64,000 bases of DNA. Source: Desulfobacteraceae bacterium (lineage in GTDB: Bacteria; Desulfobacterota; Desulfobacteria; Desulfobacterales; RPRI01). Numbering within the stretch: the first letter of the stretch is position 1; every line of letters starts with the position of its first letter. The notes beneath the pieces were generated by a model, which had not been told where the DNA came from, searched no databases, and worked only from the letters and a program-made list of their open reading frames with translations. The translations under genes and the position numbers were made by a program. Below are positions 36,857 through 46,696 of the stretch, piece by piece. The DNA lies in contig JAABQB010000003.1 in assembly GCA_011391695.1 (NCBI GenBank), forward strand, positions 23,026 to 87,025, in the 5' to 3' direction.

Positions 36857-37075
36857 ATGGCTGAGAAAATTCTCATTTTCGGAAAGGATACCTGACCTTT
36901 CACAACTGCCGCTCGTGAAGCGTATTCAAAAAGCGGGAAGAACTTTGAATATATCAATGTTCTTTCCGATACCGGAAATCTTGAATCGATGCTGAAAGTA
37001 TCAAATGGCATTCGTAAGGTACCTGTTATTGTTGAGAAAGAGAATGTTATAATAGGCTTTGAGGGCAAAACCTGA
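36857..37075 (+). CDS. UXX-star-type selenoprotein (thioredoxin/glutaredoxin-like), Sec at UGA
   Basis: An ATG with a good gaggagg site opens a frame of 72 residues if the UGA at 36893-36895 is read as selenocysteine (residue 13). The sequence is ...KILIFGKDT-U-PFTTAAREAY, later GIRKVPVIVEKENVIIGFEGKT and a final TGA at 37073. The U-P-F-T motif after a beta strand and the cis-Pro block KVPVIV are the thioredoxin-fold signature, and this matches the UXX-star selenoproteins of deltaproteobacteria. The frame is clean on both sides of the UGA. A SECIS-like hairpin follows the UGA. A redox role is inferred; the partner is unknown. Confidence 0.85.
36893..36922 (+). promoter_or_regulatory. candidate SECIS element within the selenoprotein gene
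   Basis: Directly after the UGA, cttt-cac (36897-36903) pairs with gtgaag (36915-36920) with one bulged U and an 11-base loop. Bacterial SECIS elements are hairpins directly 3' of the UGA, often with a bulged U near the apical loop. The structure is short; support is moderate. Confidence 0.5.
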
Positions 37076-37252
37076 CGTATTTAATTTGCCCGGCAGTTTA
37101 CCGGGAAAAAAAGTTGTTCCCACACAAAGATCACTGAGAACACAAAGGAAAACATGAATGTTTTGAACCGTTCTTTCTTGGTGTCTTTGTGCCTTTGTGT
37201 GAAAAATTGACTTTTTGCGAATGTAACATATCTAAACGGAAACGGAGTAACA

Positions 37253-37903
37253 ATGGAGAAACAATTTCTGATAAATGAATTTTCTATTACGGAATCTTGG
37301 CGCCTTTTCAAAATAATGGGGGAGTTCGTTGATGGAATCGAGGCTCTTCATGATATTGGGCCGGCTGTAACCATTTTCGGTTCAGCAAGAATCAAACAGG
37401 ATGACCCGGTTTATAAGAAAACAGAATTGATAGCCTCTCTTTTTGCGAAAAATAACTTCGCAGTTATAACAGGCGGTGGAGGCGGCGCCATGGAAGCTGC
37501 CAACAAGGGCGCCGCGGAAGCGGGTGGAAAATCCATAGGTCTTAATATTGTTCTTCCTTTTGAGCAGAAACCAAACGAATATTCCAATATAAAGCTTGAA
37601 TTCAAATATTTTTTTATCAGAAAAGTAATGTTCGTAAAATACGCCTATGCATATATCATCATGCCGGGCGGATTTGGTACCATGGATGAACTTTTTGAGG
37701 CTGTCACACTTGTTCAAACCCACCGGATCAAACCACTGCCTGTGATCCTTGTAGGATCCGATTACTGGGGGGGACTTAAAAAATGGATTAAATCAAGGCT
37801 TCTTGAGGCGAATATGATTTCATCTAAAGACATTGACATTCTTCAAGTTATTGATGATCCCGAAGAAGTTGTAGATACCGTCAAAAAATTCGTTATTATT
37901 TAA
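37253..37903 (+). CDS. LOG family protein (nucleotide 5'-monophosphate phosphoribohydrolase-like)
   Basis: A 216-residue Rossmann-like protein of the TIGR00730/LOG family. The signature PGGFGTMDELFE lies near residue 140, with GGGGGAMEAANKGA earlier. Related proteins cleave nucleotide monophosphates or were mis-annotated as lysine decarboxylases. An acggag site precedes the start. The next gene starts four bases after its stop. Confidence 0.88.
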   Translation: MEKQFLINEFSITESWRLFKIMGEFVDGIEALHDIGPAVTIFGSARIKQDDPVYKKTELIASLFAKNNFAVITGGGGGAMEAANKGAAEAGGKSIGLNIVLPFEQKPNEYSNIKLEFKYFFIRKVMFVKYAYAYIIMPGGFGTMDELFEAVTLVQTHRIKPLPVILVGSDYWGGLKKWIKSRLLEANMISSKDIDILQVIDDPEEVVDTVKKFVII

Positions 37904-37906
37904 ACC

Positions 37907-39487
37907 ATGATTGAAAACCCCTCCTATTCAGATTTAAAGAAGCAGAACCTGGCTTTAAGCCTGGAATCAAAAAGATTCAAGGTGGCGGAAGAAGCTTTTC
38001 ATCGCCAAAATGCGTATTTAAAGGCCCTGCACGAAACCTCCCTGATCCTGATAGACAAAATAGACAAAGAAGAATTGCTCGAAAACATACTTGAGAGGGC
38101 TACTTCACTCACCGGTACGGAACATGGCTACATTTACCTTCTTGACCAGGAAGGCAGGCAGATGCAAATGCAGGTGGGTATGGGGTTTTTTAAAAGTCAG
38201 TTGGGGCGGAGGGTTGTCATAGGCCAGGGCATGGGTGGGCAGGTCTGGAAAACCGAATCGCCGGTTCTGGTGGATGATTATAACAGTTGGCCCAGCCGAA
38301 TTTCAGACAAGGTTCTGGACGGTTTGCGTTCAATTGTTGGAATTCCTTTAAAATCAGACCGCAGGGTTTTGGGTGTTATTGGGCTGGCTCACGTAGATTC
38401 GGGTGAACAGTTCGGCAGGGAAGATATAACCGTCCTGGAACAATTTGCCGCTCTCGCGCTGATTGCCCTGGAAAAGGCCAGGCTATACGCGGATGTGCGC
38501 CGGGAGTTGGCCGAACGCGAACGCACCGAAGTCATTTTGCGTGAAAGCGAGGAGCGTTATCGTACTCTGCTTGAATCGTCACCCGACCCGATTGTTGTAT
38601 ATGACATGCAGGGGGTAGCAACCTATGTAAACCCGGCTTTTGAGCAGACCTTCGGCTTGTCGCGGGATGAACTTTTAGGCAAGCAGATCAATTTCGTACC
38701 TCAGGAAAACTGGCCGGAAACCAAAAAAGCAATAGAAAGCATGCTGAGCGGAAAAAAAATAAAGCTTTTCGAAACACGTCGCCTGACAAGGGACGGGAAG
38801 ATACTGGATGTGCAGATCAGCTCCACCCTTTACCGTGAGAGTAGCGGGCAGCCGGTGGGCAACATCGTTATTCTCAGAGACATCAGCGCCCGTAAGAGTG
38901 CTGAAAAAGAACTGCAAAAATACCACGGTCACCTTGAAGAACTTGTGGCTGAACGCACAAATGAACTGGCCCGTGCCAATATAAAACTGGAGAAGGGAAT
39001 TGAAGAGCGGAAGCGGGTCGAAAAAGCATTGCGCAAGCGCGAAAAAGAACTTCAGGCTCAATCACATCACCTTGAGGAGGTAAATACAGCCCTCAGGGTG
39101 CTTCTGAAACAAAGAGAGGAAGATAAAAAGGAATTGAGTGAAATAGTTCTGAGAAATGTTCAGGAGCTTGTCAGTCCCTATCTGCAGAAAGTTATAAGCG
39201 GGCGGCTTGATGCACGTCAAAGGACATTGGTGAGCATTCTGGAGACGAACCTGAACAACATCATTTCGCCTTTCATCAGCAGGCTTACGTCAAAACTCGT
39301 CAATTTAACTCCCGTGGAGATCCGTGTGTCAGGCCTTGTTAAAGAGGGCAAGACCAACAAGGATATCGCTGAATTATTGTTGATTTCCAAAAATACCGTT
39401 TTATTCCACCGTCATAACATAAGAAACAAATTAGGCTTAAAAAACAAGAAGATAAACCTTCGTTCACATCTCTTGTCTTTTGAATAA
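37907..39487 (+). CDS. GAF-PAS domain LuxR-family transcriptional regulator
   Basis: A 526-residue sensor-regulator: an N-terminal GAF domain (about residues 45-190), a PAS domain (about 215-335), a long charged coiled coil (about 340-410), and a LuxR-type helix-turn-helix at the end (LTPVEIRVSGLVKEGKTNKD...). No His-kinase or receiver domain, so it probably senses a small ligand directly and binds DNA. Its target is not evident; it stands four bases after the LOG gene and ahead of the Liv cluster. Confidence 0.82.
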   Translation: MIENPSYSDLKKQNLALSLESKRFKVAEEAFHRQNAYLKALHETSLILIDKIDKEELLENILERATSLTGTEHGYIYLLDQEGRQMQMQVGMGFFKSQLGRRVVIGQGMGGQVWKTESPVLVDDYNSWPSRISDKVLDGLRSIVGIPLKSDRRVLGVIGLAHVDSGEQFGREDITVLEQFAALALIALEKARLYADVRRELAERERTEVILRESEERYRTLLESSPDPIVVYDMQGVATYVNPAFEQTFGLSRDELLGKQINFVPQENWPETKKAIESMLSGKKIKLFETRRLTRDGKILDVQISSTLYRESSGQPVGNIVILRDISARKSAEKELQKYHGHLEELVAERTNELARANIKLEKGIEERKRVEKALRKREKELQAQSHHLEEVNTALRVLLKQREEDKKELSEIVLRNVQELVSPYLQKVISGRLDARQRTLVSILETNLNNIISPFISRLTSKLVNLTPVEIRVSGLVKEGKTNKDIAELLLISKNTVLFHRHNIRNKLGLKNKKINLRSHLLSFE

Positions 39488-39527
39488 TAGCGGTTATATC
39501 CCACTATATTACCCGTATTTTATAAGC

Positions 39528-39555
39528 TTGACTTTATTACCAGTTTAGGTATTCT
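39528..39555 (+). promoter_or_regulatory. candidate promoter of the Liv cluster
   Basis: TTGACT (39528-39533), 16 bases, TATTCT (39550-39555), about 100 bp before the livG start. Moderate match only. Confidence 0.35.
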
Positions 39556-39656
39556 GTTCCAGTTTTGTAAAAATCAAGCGTTTAAACGGGGTTATGCAAA
39601 GGTTTCAGGCCATAGTTTGATGAGAACAGGGCCGGAAAAAAAGGAGGTCTTGAGTA

Positions 39657-40478
39657 TTGAACGTATCAAAAGATATCAAGCCAGGTGAAGTCCTTCTGGA
39701 ACTTGAAGAAATTCAGATGTTTTTCGGCAAGGTATGCGCGCTGAACGGCGTAAGCACCAAAATCAAAAAGGGCGAGATACATTCTGTAATAGGACCAAAC
39801 GGCGCCGGTAAAACAGTTATGATGAACTGTATCAGCGGTCTATACCATCCGCAGAAAGGGAATATTTATTACAAGGGAGAAAAAATCAACGGACTTAAGC
39901 CCCATAACAGGGCGAAGCTGGGGATTGCGAGAACCTTCCAGAAAGTTGAAGTTTTCGGCGGTATGACTGTTCTTGATAATATCCGTCTCGGCCGCCATAT
40001 CCATTATAATTCAGGTATAATAAGCGGTTCTCTCTATATGGGAAAAACCGGAAAAGAAGAAATTGAACACAGAAAATTTATCGAAGAGGAGATAATCGAT
40101 CTTCTTGAGATAGAGCATATCCGGCATAAGCCGGTTGGAATGCTTCCATACGGTCTTCAGAAGAGGGTTGAACTCGGACGCGCGATAGCTCTTGAGCCGG
40201 AACTTCTGCTCCTTGACGAGCCCCTGGCCGGGCTTAACCTCGAAGAGGTGGAGGATATGGCGCGTTTCATCCTGGATGTAAATCAAGAAGAAAGGTGGAA
40301 AGTCACTTGTATTCTGGTTGAGCATGACATGGGTGTTGTCATGGATCTTTCCGACAACGTCTTTGTTCTTAATTTCGGCAACATGATTGTTGACGGCACA
40401 CCTGAGGAGGTTCAGGGTAACCCCGAGGTGGTCAGGGCTTATCTTGGTGAAGAGGACTTATATGCAACAAGGAGATAA
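39657..40478 (+). CDS. livG: Liv-type ABC transporter ATP-binding protein LivG
   Basis: A 273-residue ATPase with Walker A GPNGAGKTVM (Thr-Val in place of Thr-Thr), signature LPYGLQKRVELGRA and Walker B LLLLDEPLAGLN. It starts at TTG, nine bases after aaggagg. It pairs with LivF and the LivH/LivM permeases. Substrate may be an organic acid rather than a branched-chain amino acid, given the CoA ligase between the subunit genes. Confidence 0.9.
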   Translation: MNVSKDIKPGEVLLELEEIQMFFGKVCALNGVSTKIKKGEIHSVIGPNGAGKTVMMNCISGLYHPQKGNIYYKGEKINGLKPHNRAKLGIARTFQKVEVFGGMTVLDNIRLGRHIHYNSGIISGSLYMGKTGKEEIEHRKFIEEEIIDLLEIEHIRHKPVGMLPYGLQKRVELGRAIALEPELLLLDEPLAGLNLEEVEDMARFILDVNQEERWKVTCILVEHDMGVVMDLSDNVFVLNFGNMIVDGTPEEVQGNPEVVRAYLGEEDLYATRR

Positions 40479-40479
40479 C

Positions 40480-42405
40480 GTGGCATTCAGCCCAACGGAT
40501 AAAATATCAAAAGATTTGACTATTCCCAAACTCTTTTACAGTCAGGCGAAAAAGTATGGAAAAGAGAGGGTTGCCATGCGTGAGAAGGAATACGGCATAT
40601 GGCGCCCCATAACATGGAATGATTATTTTGAAAATGTAAAATACATAGCCCTGGGGCTTATCAGCCTTGGCCTTGAAGAGGGCGACAAAGTCGCGATGAT
40701 CGGTGATAACCGTCCGGAAGGCCTCTGGGCGGAAATGGGCGCTCTGTGCGCGAGAGGTGTCGGAGTCTGGCTTTTCCAGGACTCCCTTCTTGATGAGGTA
40801 AAGTATATTTTAGATCATTCCGATACGAAGTTTCTTGTGGGAGAAGGACAGGAGGAGGTTGACAAGGCGCTTTCCATAATCCATGAATGTCCGAAACTGA
40901 AAAAAATCATCTGGGATGATCCCAAGGGGATGCGAAATTACGATCAGGATTGTCTTATCAGCTTAAAAGAGGTAATGCGCCTCGGCAGGGAGCTTGAAAA
41001 GGAAAAACCGAACCTGTTCGAAGAGCTTATCAATAAAGGGCAGGGGGATGAGGTTGCGCTTCTCTTTTATACTTCAGGGACTACAGCCCTTCCGAAAGGC
41101 GCTCTGCTTTCCCATTACAACATGCTTACGATGGGGAAGAACCTTATGACTGTTGATCCGTGCAAGGATACGGATGACTATGTCTCTTATCTTCCCTTCG
41201 CCTGGATAGGCGAACAGATGATGTCTATTTCATGCGGACTTCAGATAGGATACACACTCAACTTTCCGGAATCTACCGAGACCTCCCAGGAGAATATAAG
41301 GGAGATAGGACCTCATGTCATGTTCGCGCCTCCGCGCATGTATGAGCAGATGACCCGGACAGTTCAGGTTAAATATCTCGACTCTGTATGGATCAAAAGG
41401 AAATCTTACGAAATAGCCTCATACATAGGTTATCATGTCGCTGATCTTAAATTTGCTAAGAAACATATCCCCTTTTACTGGCGGATACTGGAAGGTTTTG
41501 CATATCTTCTGGTTCAGAAGAAGCTTAAAGACAACCTCGGGCTTACCCGCGTGAGAAATGCGTACACGGGCGGCGCGGCGATGGGGCCGGATCATTTCCG
41601 TTTCTTCCATTCGCTCGGAGTCAACCTGAAACAGATTTACGGCCAGACGGAAGTGGCCGGTATTTCGGTTGTTCACAGAAACGGCGACATTAAGTTTGAC
41701 ACAGTAGGAAGTCCCATTCCCGAAACAGAGGTGAAAATAACCGAGGAAGGTGAAATAATAACAAAGAGTCCGTCGGTATTTCTCGGTTATTACAAGAATC
41801 CGGAAGCAACGGAAAAGACACTCAAAGACGGATGGCTTTATTCTGGAGATAAGGGCTTTATTGATGAAGACGCCCACCTTGTTGTCTTTGACCGCACCAA
41901 GGATGTCATGACCTTAAGAGACGGAAAGCCGTTTGCTCCCCAGTATCTCGAGACGCGGCTCAAATTCAGTCCTTATGTCAAGGATTCCTGGGTAATAGGC
42001 GACAACAAGGATTATATTACAGCCGTAATCTGTATAGACTATTCGGTTGTCGGAAACTGGGCAGATACGAAAAAGCTCACCTATACAAGCTATCCGGAGC
42101 TTGCCCAGAAACAGGAAGTTTACGATCTTGTTGAAGAGCAGATCAGAAAAGCCAACAAGGATCTTCCTGAACTTGCAAAGGTCATTAAATTCATCAACCT
42201 TTATAAAGAGCTTGACGCGGATGATGATGAATTGACAAGAACGAGGAAGCTCCGCCGGGCATTTGTTGAAAAAAGATACCAGGAGATAGTAAGCGCTCTT
42301 TATTCGGATGCGGACGTGGTCCATATCGACACGACTATAAAATATGAAGACGGACGGAAGGTCCATATCAAAAATGATCTGCAAATACGCAAGGTAGGGA
42401 ATTGA
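40480..42405 (+). CDS. long-chain acyl-CoA synthetase-type AMP-binding enzyme
   Basis: A 641-residue adenylate-forming ligase. The phosphate loop reads YTSGTTALPKGALLSH, IYGQTEVAG is the A5 motif and LYSGDKGFIDEDAHLV the A7/A8 region. The long FadD/Faa-type architecture suggests fatty or other medium to long acyl acids. The frame extends to 40387, but GTG 40480, seven bases after aaggag, is the best start. It lies between livG and livH, so uptake and activation look coupled. Confidence 0.87.
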   Translation: MAFSPTDKISKDLTIPKLFYSQAKKYGKERVAMREKEYGIWRPITWNDYFENVKYIALGLISLGLEEGDKVAMIGDNRPEGLWAEMGALCARGVGVWLFQDSLLDEVKYILDHSDTKFLVGEGQEEVDKALSIIHECPKLKKIIWDDPKGMRNYDQDCLISLKEVMRLGRELEKEKPNLFEELINKGQGDEVALLFYTSGTTALPKGALLSHYNMLTMGKNLMTVDPCKDTDDYVSYLPFAWIGEQMMSISCGLQIGYTLNFPESTETSQENIREIGPHVMFAPPRMYEQMTRTVQVKYLDSVWIKRKSYEIASYIGYHVADLKFAKKHIPFYWRILEGFAYLLVQKKLKDNLGLTRVRNAYTGGAAMGPDHFRFFHSLGVNLKQIYGQTEVAGISVVHRNGDIKFDTVGSPIPETEVKITEEGEIITKSPSVFLGYYKNPEATEKTLKDGWLYSGDKGFIDEDAHLVVFDRTKDVMTLRDGKPFAPQYLETRLKFSPYVKDSWVIGDNKDYITAVICIDYSVVGNWADTKKLTYTSYPELAQKQEVYDLVEEQIRKANKDLPELAKVIKFINLYKELDADDDELTRTRKLRRAFVEKRYQEIVSALYSDADVVHIDTTIKYEDGRKVHIKNDLQIRKVGN

Positions 42406-42452
42406 AAAGACGTAGTTGCATTTAATATTTTAGAACCGGAGGAGAAAGGTAG

Positions 42453-43337
42453 ATGGAACTGTTTTTGATGACACTTACAACCGGCATTATGGTTGGAGGC
42501 ATATACGCGCTTGTAGCGCTCGGGTGGGTGCTGATTTATAAATGTTCGGGCGCGCTGAATCTTGCCATGGGAGAGTTGACGCTTATCGGTGCATATGTTT
42601 CCCTCTCATTTTATTCCATGGGGGTTCCTTTTCTTCTTGCCCTCCTGATATCCCTTGTTATTGGTTTTATTCTGGGAATTCTCACCGAGAGAATATTTCT
42701 TGACAGACTCATAGGCGAACCGGTTTTAACAGTCATAATGGTTACAGTTGGACTTTCCTTCTTTTTTAAAGGAATAGTGGAGCTGATATGGAGCACAGAT
42801 ACGAAAGCCTTTCAACCACCTGTTTTTCCTCTTGAACCGTTTCGCTTCGGGAATATAGTGGTTGGCCAGGTTTACCTGTGGAGTTTTATTGCCGCGATCA
42901 TCCTTCTCGTTATTTTTGTCTGCTTTTTTAAATATACACGCTGGGGACTTGCAATGCAGGCAACAGCAGATGACGAAATGGCGGCGCTTTCGATAGGTAT
43001 CAGCGCTCGCTTTGTTTATGCTGCAGCATGGGCTATTGCTTTCATGGCAGCCGGCGTGGGTGGAACCCTCCTTGGTAACATCAATGGCCTCAATATATCC
43101 GTTGGATACCTGGGTCTGCTTGTTCTCCCGGCGGTTGTTTTAGGGGGGCTCAATTCAGTTCCGGGAGCGATAGTTGGAGGAATAGCAATAGGCATAATGC
43201 AAAACTTTTGCGGCGCGTATCTTGATCAGTATTTTCCCGGTGGCGTAAAAGAGATAGCTCCTTTTGCATTTATGGCCATTTTTCTACTTTTCAAGCCGCA
43301 CGGCTTATGGGGCTGGGAGCGTATAGAAAGAGTTTAA
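42453..43337 (+). CDS. livH: Liv-type ABC permease LivH
   Basis: A 294-residue membrane protein with about eight helices and the family start LTTGIMVGGIYALVALGWVL, plus the EAA-like GLSFFFKGIVE and LPAVVLGGLNSVPGAIVGG. Follows the CoA ligase on the same strand with a ggagga site. Confidence 0.92.
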   Translation: MELFLMTLTTGIMVGGIYALVALGWVLIYKCSGALNLAMGELTLIGAYVSLSFYSMGVPFLLALLISLVIGFILGILTERIFLDRLIGEPVLTVIMVTVGLSFFFKGIVELIWSTDTKAFQPPVFPLEPFRFGNIVVGQVYLWSFIAAIILLVIFVCFFKYTRWGLAMQATADDEMAALSIGISARFVYAAAWAIAFMAAGVGGTLLGNINGLNISVGYLGLLVLPAVVLGGLNSVPGAIVGGIAIGIMQNFCGAYLDQYFPGGVKEIAPFAFMAIFLLFKPHGLWGWERIERV

Positions 43338-43362
43338 CCTTAAGATATACGGAGATTCATAT

Positions 43363-44472
43363 ATGTCGACAACCTTTCTTCCCTGTGGAGTTTATCACGA
43401 GAATTACAAACAGGATCATGCCTGGTGGCAGACGAAATTTATCAAATCGAAAATGTTTCTGCTCTTTATCACCCTGTTTTTCATCATTCCCTGGATGTCC
43501 GATTCATACTCGCTAAGCATCTGCAACCAGATAGGATACACCATACTCGGAGCGCTTGGAGTCCAGCTTCTGATCGGTTTCTGCGGGCAGGTTACCCTCG
43601 GTCATGCGGCTTTTCTTGCGGTCGGCGCTTATGTGAGCACCCTGCTTGTTCTTGAATTTCCATGGCCGGCAGTGTTTATCGAACTTGGTCTGGCATATCC
43701 AATAAGTATATTTATTGCCGCAATAACAGCGGGCCTCTGGAGTGTTCTGTTCGGTTTGCCTTCTGCCAGAGTAAAGGGGTTTTATTTAATCCTTACAACC
43801 ATGGCAGCGCAGTTCATTACCGTTGATTTTATCATAACCCAGTATGTGAGCCAGATAGGCGGAAGAGGGCAGGCTTTTTCACTTCCTCTGGGAACGATAA
43901 AGGTAGGGCCCTGGGCCTGGGGGGTCATCGACAGCGACATAAAAATCTATTACATGATGATCGTGCTCACAATAATATGCGTTGTCGGTGTGGTAAACCT
44001 GCTGCGTTCAAGAGTCGGACGGGCCTGGGTGGCCATAAGGGATAACGATATATCGGCGGAGGTTATGGGGATAGATATCATTAAATACAAGCTCCTTGCT
44101 TTTTTTGTCGCCGGTTTTATCGGCGGCATCGCAGGCGCAGTCTGGATAAGTAACCTTGCGGCAATAAGTCCAGAGCATTTCCCGTGGTTCTGGTCTTTGT
44201 GGCTTGTCGGTGTTATCCTTATCGGAGGAGTCGGTTCGATTCACGGGACAATTTTTGGATCTATCTTCATGGTTGTTGTCATGGAACTTCTGCAAATGGC
44301 CGTGATGCCTCTTGCCGATACATACCCGAAACTTTTAATGGATTTTCTTTTTATCAAGGAAGCCGCTTTCGGCCTTGCAATTTGTGCTTTCCTGATATTT
44401 GAACCTAACGGTCTGGCTTACCGCTGGTGGCAAGCCAAGAATTATTTTAATTTATGGCCATTCTCATATTAG
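43363..44472 (+). CDS. livM: Liv-type ABC permease LivM
   Basis: A 369-residue permease: a long N-terminal extension (about 40 residues), then typical helices with GFCGQVTLGHAAFLAVGAY and the late WLVGVILIGGVGSIHGTIFGS. Second membrane subunit. 25 bp after livH. Confidence 0.92.
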   Translation: MSTTFLPCGVYHENYKQDHAWWQTKFIKSKMFLLFITLFFIIPWMSDSYSLSICNQIGYTILGALGVQLLIGFCGQVTLGHAAFLAVGAYVSTLLVLEFPWPAVFIELGLAYPISIFIAAITAGLWSVLFGLPSARVKGFYLILTTMAAQFITVDFIITQYVSQIGGRGQAFSLPLGTIKVGPWAWGVIDSDIKIYYMMIVLTIICVVGVVNLLRSRVGRAWVAIRDNDISAEVMGIDIIKYKLLAFFVAGFIGGIAGAVWISNLAAISPEHFPWFWSLWLVGVILIGGVGSIHGTIFGSIFMVVVMELLQMAVMPLADTYPKLLMDFLFIKEAAFGLAICAFLIFEPNGLAYRWWQAKNYFNLWPFSY

Positions 44473-44569
44473 CTTGGGAGGAGGTGATGGGACTCGTTTT
44501 AAAAACCGATTATAATGTCGTTTAATTAAGAAGTAATAACAGCCTGCTTTCCAATGAAAGGGGGAAATC

Positions 44570-45823
44570 ATGAATCAAAAGAAAGTGTTGTCCGGATTTT
44601 ATGTATTATTGCTTTCAGTAATGCTTGTTGCAGGGGGTGTTTCTTCAGCTTCCGCTGCTGCAGGTACGATAAATGTCGGTGCGCTCAATGATATGACCGG
44701 GGCCACTTCAGACGTCGGTAAAGATTATGCTTTGGGAATTGCCGAAGCTATTCATTATGTAAATGATACGGGTGGGATTAACGGGAAAATGATCAAGCTT
44801 CACCAGTTTGATTATGGCTATCGTGTTCCTGAGGCTCTTACCAAGTATAAACTGTTTCAAAGACTTGGGTGTGTTGCTGTTCTTGGATGGGGTACGGGAG
44901 ATACGGAAGCGCTTTCACCCACGGTAACAAAGGACAAGATGCCTTACATATCGGCTTCCTACTCGGGACATCTTACCGATCCCAAGAAAACGCCATATAA
45001 CCTTTTCTTTGCAACCGACTATTCGACTAATGCAAGGGCTTCAATTACTGCATGGTTCGACAAGAAATGGCCCAAGCACAAAGATTTTGGGAAGAGAAAA
45101 CCCCGATTCGCATGCTCTTACATGTTTGCTTCTCCGTATGCCAGCGCTCCGATCAAGGCTATAAAAGATCAGGCGACCATTCTTGGTTTTGATATTGGTG
45201 CCGACCAGGATGTGTCTTTATTTGCAATCGATACGAAGAGCCAGATGCTTGCCATGAAAGAATTCAAGGCGGACCTGATATGGCATGGAAATACAACAAT
45301 GTCGGTTTCGGCCACTATAAGGGATGCTTATTCCCTTGGCGTAGGCGCCGATCACATTGTAAACTTATGGGGTCTTGACGAAAACCTGCCGAAACTGGCC
45401 GCAAAGGCTGCAGAAGGTACCATGGGTGCTGCAGTTTGCGCATTTTTCGGTGAAAAGGTTCCCGGAATGGATAAGGTTGTTGAATATGCAAAGAAATATA
45501 ATCCGGGTATTCCGGCCGATAAAAGACTTATCAGAACTGTGCAGGCATGGGGCGATGTTCTTATTCTGAGAGAGGCCATGATCCGGGCTGATAAGGCCGG
45601 AAAGCTTGACGGAGAAAGTATTTTGAAATTAGGCTTTGAAACCATGAATAACTTTGATATCGGGCTTGGTGCGCCTCCTGTCACTTTTACAGCGACAGAT
45701 CACCGTGTTGCCGGAATTGTTCCGGTCTATGAAGTCAAGGACGGGAAATTCGTCCTTGTCGAAAAAGTCGATCTTAAAGGCAGATGGCCTGAAAAATGGG
45801 CAACAGACTGGATCGGCTGGTAA
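44570..45823 (+). CDS. livK: Liv-type ABC substrate-binding protein
   Basis: A 417-residue periplasmic binding protein (type I fold). A signal peptide (cleavage near SASAAAG) is followed by INVGALNDMTGATSDVGKDY, the usual N-terminal lobe. Its ligand cannot be deduced. The 97-bp gap after livM holds a 12-codon ORF (44487-44525) that is unlikely to be real. Confidence 0.9.
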   Translation: MNQKKVLSGFYVLLLSVMLVAGGVSSASAAAGTINVGALNDMTGATSDVGKDYALGIAEAIHYVNDTGGINGKMIKLHQFDYGYRVPEALTKYKLFQRLGCVAVLGWGTGDTEALSPTVTKDKMPYISASYSGHLTDPKKTPYNLFFATDYSTNARASITAWFDKKWPKHKDFGKRKPRFACSYMFASPYASAPIKAIKDQATILGFDIGADQDVSLFAIDTKSQMLAMKEFKADLIWHGNTTMSVSATIRDAYSLGVGADHIVNLWGLDENLPKLAAKAAEGTMGAAVCAFFGEKVPGMDKVVEYAKKYNPGIPADKRLIRTVQAWGDVLILREAMIRADKAGKLDGESILKLGFETMNNFDIGLGAPPVTFTATDHRVAGIVPVYEVKDGKFVLVEKVDLKGRWPEKWATDWIGW

Positions 45824-45855
45824 TCTAATTAAATCCCCAAGGAGGTCTTAAGGCT

Positions 45856-46668
45856 TTGTCTAAAGAAGAACCGATATTAAAGATCAATAACATCGAGGTC
45901 AAATACCATGAGGTTATACTTGTTATAAAAGGTGTCTCCATTGAAGTACCCAAGGGAGGGATTGTTGCTCTTCTTGGTGCAAATGGCGCGGGGAAAAGCA
46001 CTACGCTGAAGGCGATTTCAGGCCTTCTGAATCATGAAGACGGTAAAGTCACCGATGGATCTATCGAATTCATGGGTCAGAGAATAGACAAAATCAAGGC
46101 TGAAAAAATCGCAAAAATGGGTATCGTGCAGGTTATTGAAGGCCGCAGAGTCTTTGAGCATCTGACTGTTGAGGAAAATCTCAGAGTCGGCGCTCATATG
46201 AGGAAAGGTGGAAGAAATATTAAAGACAGCCTGGAGATGGTATATAATTATTTCCCCAGGCTCAGGGAAAAGAGGAACGAGACCGCAGGCTTTATAAGCG
46301 GAGGGGAACAGCAGATGACAGTTGTCGGACGAGCGCTTATGACACGCCCGAAGCTTATTTTGCTGGATGAACCTTCAATGGGGCTTGCTCCCCTTCTCAT
46401 CCATGAAATTTTCAATATAATAACCCGCCTGAACAGCGAAGAAAACATTTCGATTCTTCTTGTTGAGCAGAATGCGAAACTCGCATTAAATGTTGCTCCT
46501 TATGCCTATGTAATGGAGAATGGTCGTATTGTAATGAATGACACTTCGGAAAAACTGAAAGAGAATCCGGATATCAAGGATTTTTACCTTGGCCTGACCG
46601 ATGTGGGGGGGCGGAAGAGTTTCAGAGATGTTAAGCACTATAAACGGAGAAAAAGGTGGATTACCTAA
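45856..46668 (+). CDS. livF: Liv-type ABC transporter ATP-binding protein LivF
   Basis: A 270-residue ATPase: Walker A GANGAGKST, signature ISGGEQQMTVVGRA and Walker B LILLDEPSMGLAP. It starts at TTG ten bases after ggagg. The C-terminal tail beyond about residue 245 is basic (GRKSFRDVKHYKRRKRW). Confidence 0.93.
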   Translation: MSKEEPILKINNIEVKYHEVILVIKGVSIEVPKGGIVALLGANGAGKSTTLKAISGLLNHEDGKVTDGSIEFMGQRIDKIKAEKIAKMGIVQVIEGRRVFEHLTVEENLRVGAHMRKGGRNIKDSLEMVYNYFPRLREKRNETAGFISGGEQQMTVVGRALMTRPKLILLDEPSMGLAPLLIHEIFNIITRLNSEENISILLVEQNAKLALNVAPYAYVMENGRIVMNDTSEKLKENPDIKDFYLGLTDVGGRKSFRDVKHYKRRKRWIT

Positions 46669-46696
46669 CCCTTGAAAAGAGTGAGGGAGGTCAAAA

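Noticed and set aside
37076..37100. Hairpin cccgg-cagttta-ccggg as terminator of the selenoprotein gene
   Set aside because: The stem is only 5 bp and is followed by an A-run, not a T-run, on the coding strand.
44487..44525. A 12-codon ORF (MGLVLKTDYNVV) between livM and livK
   Set aside because: The ribosome site lies only two bases from the ATG, there is no attenuator-like structure after it, and the peptide shows no control codons.
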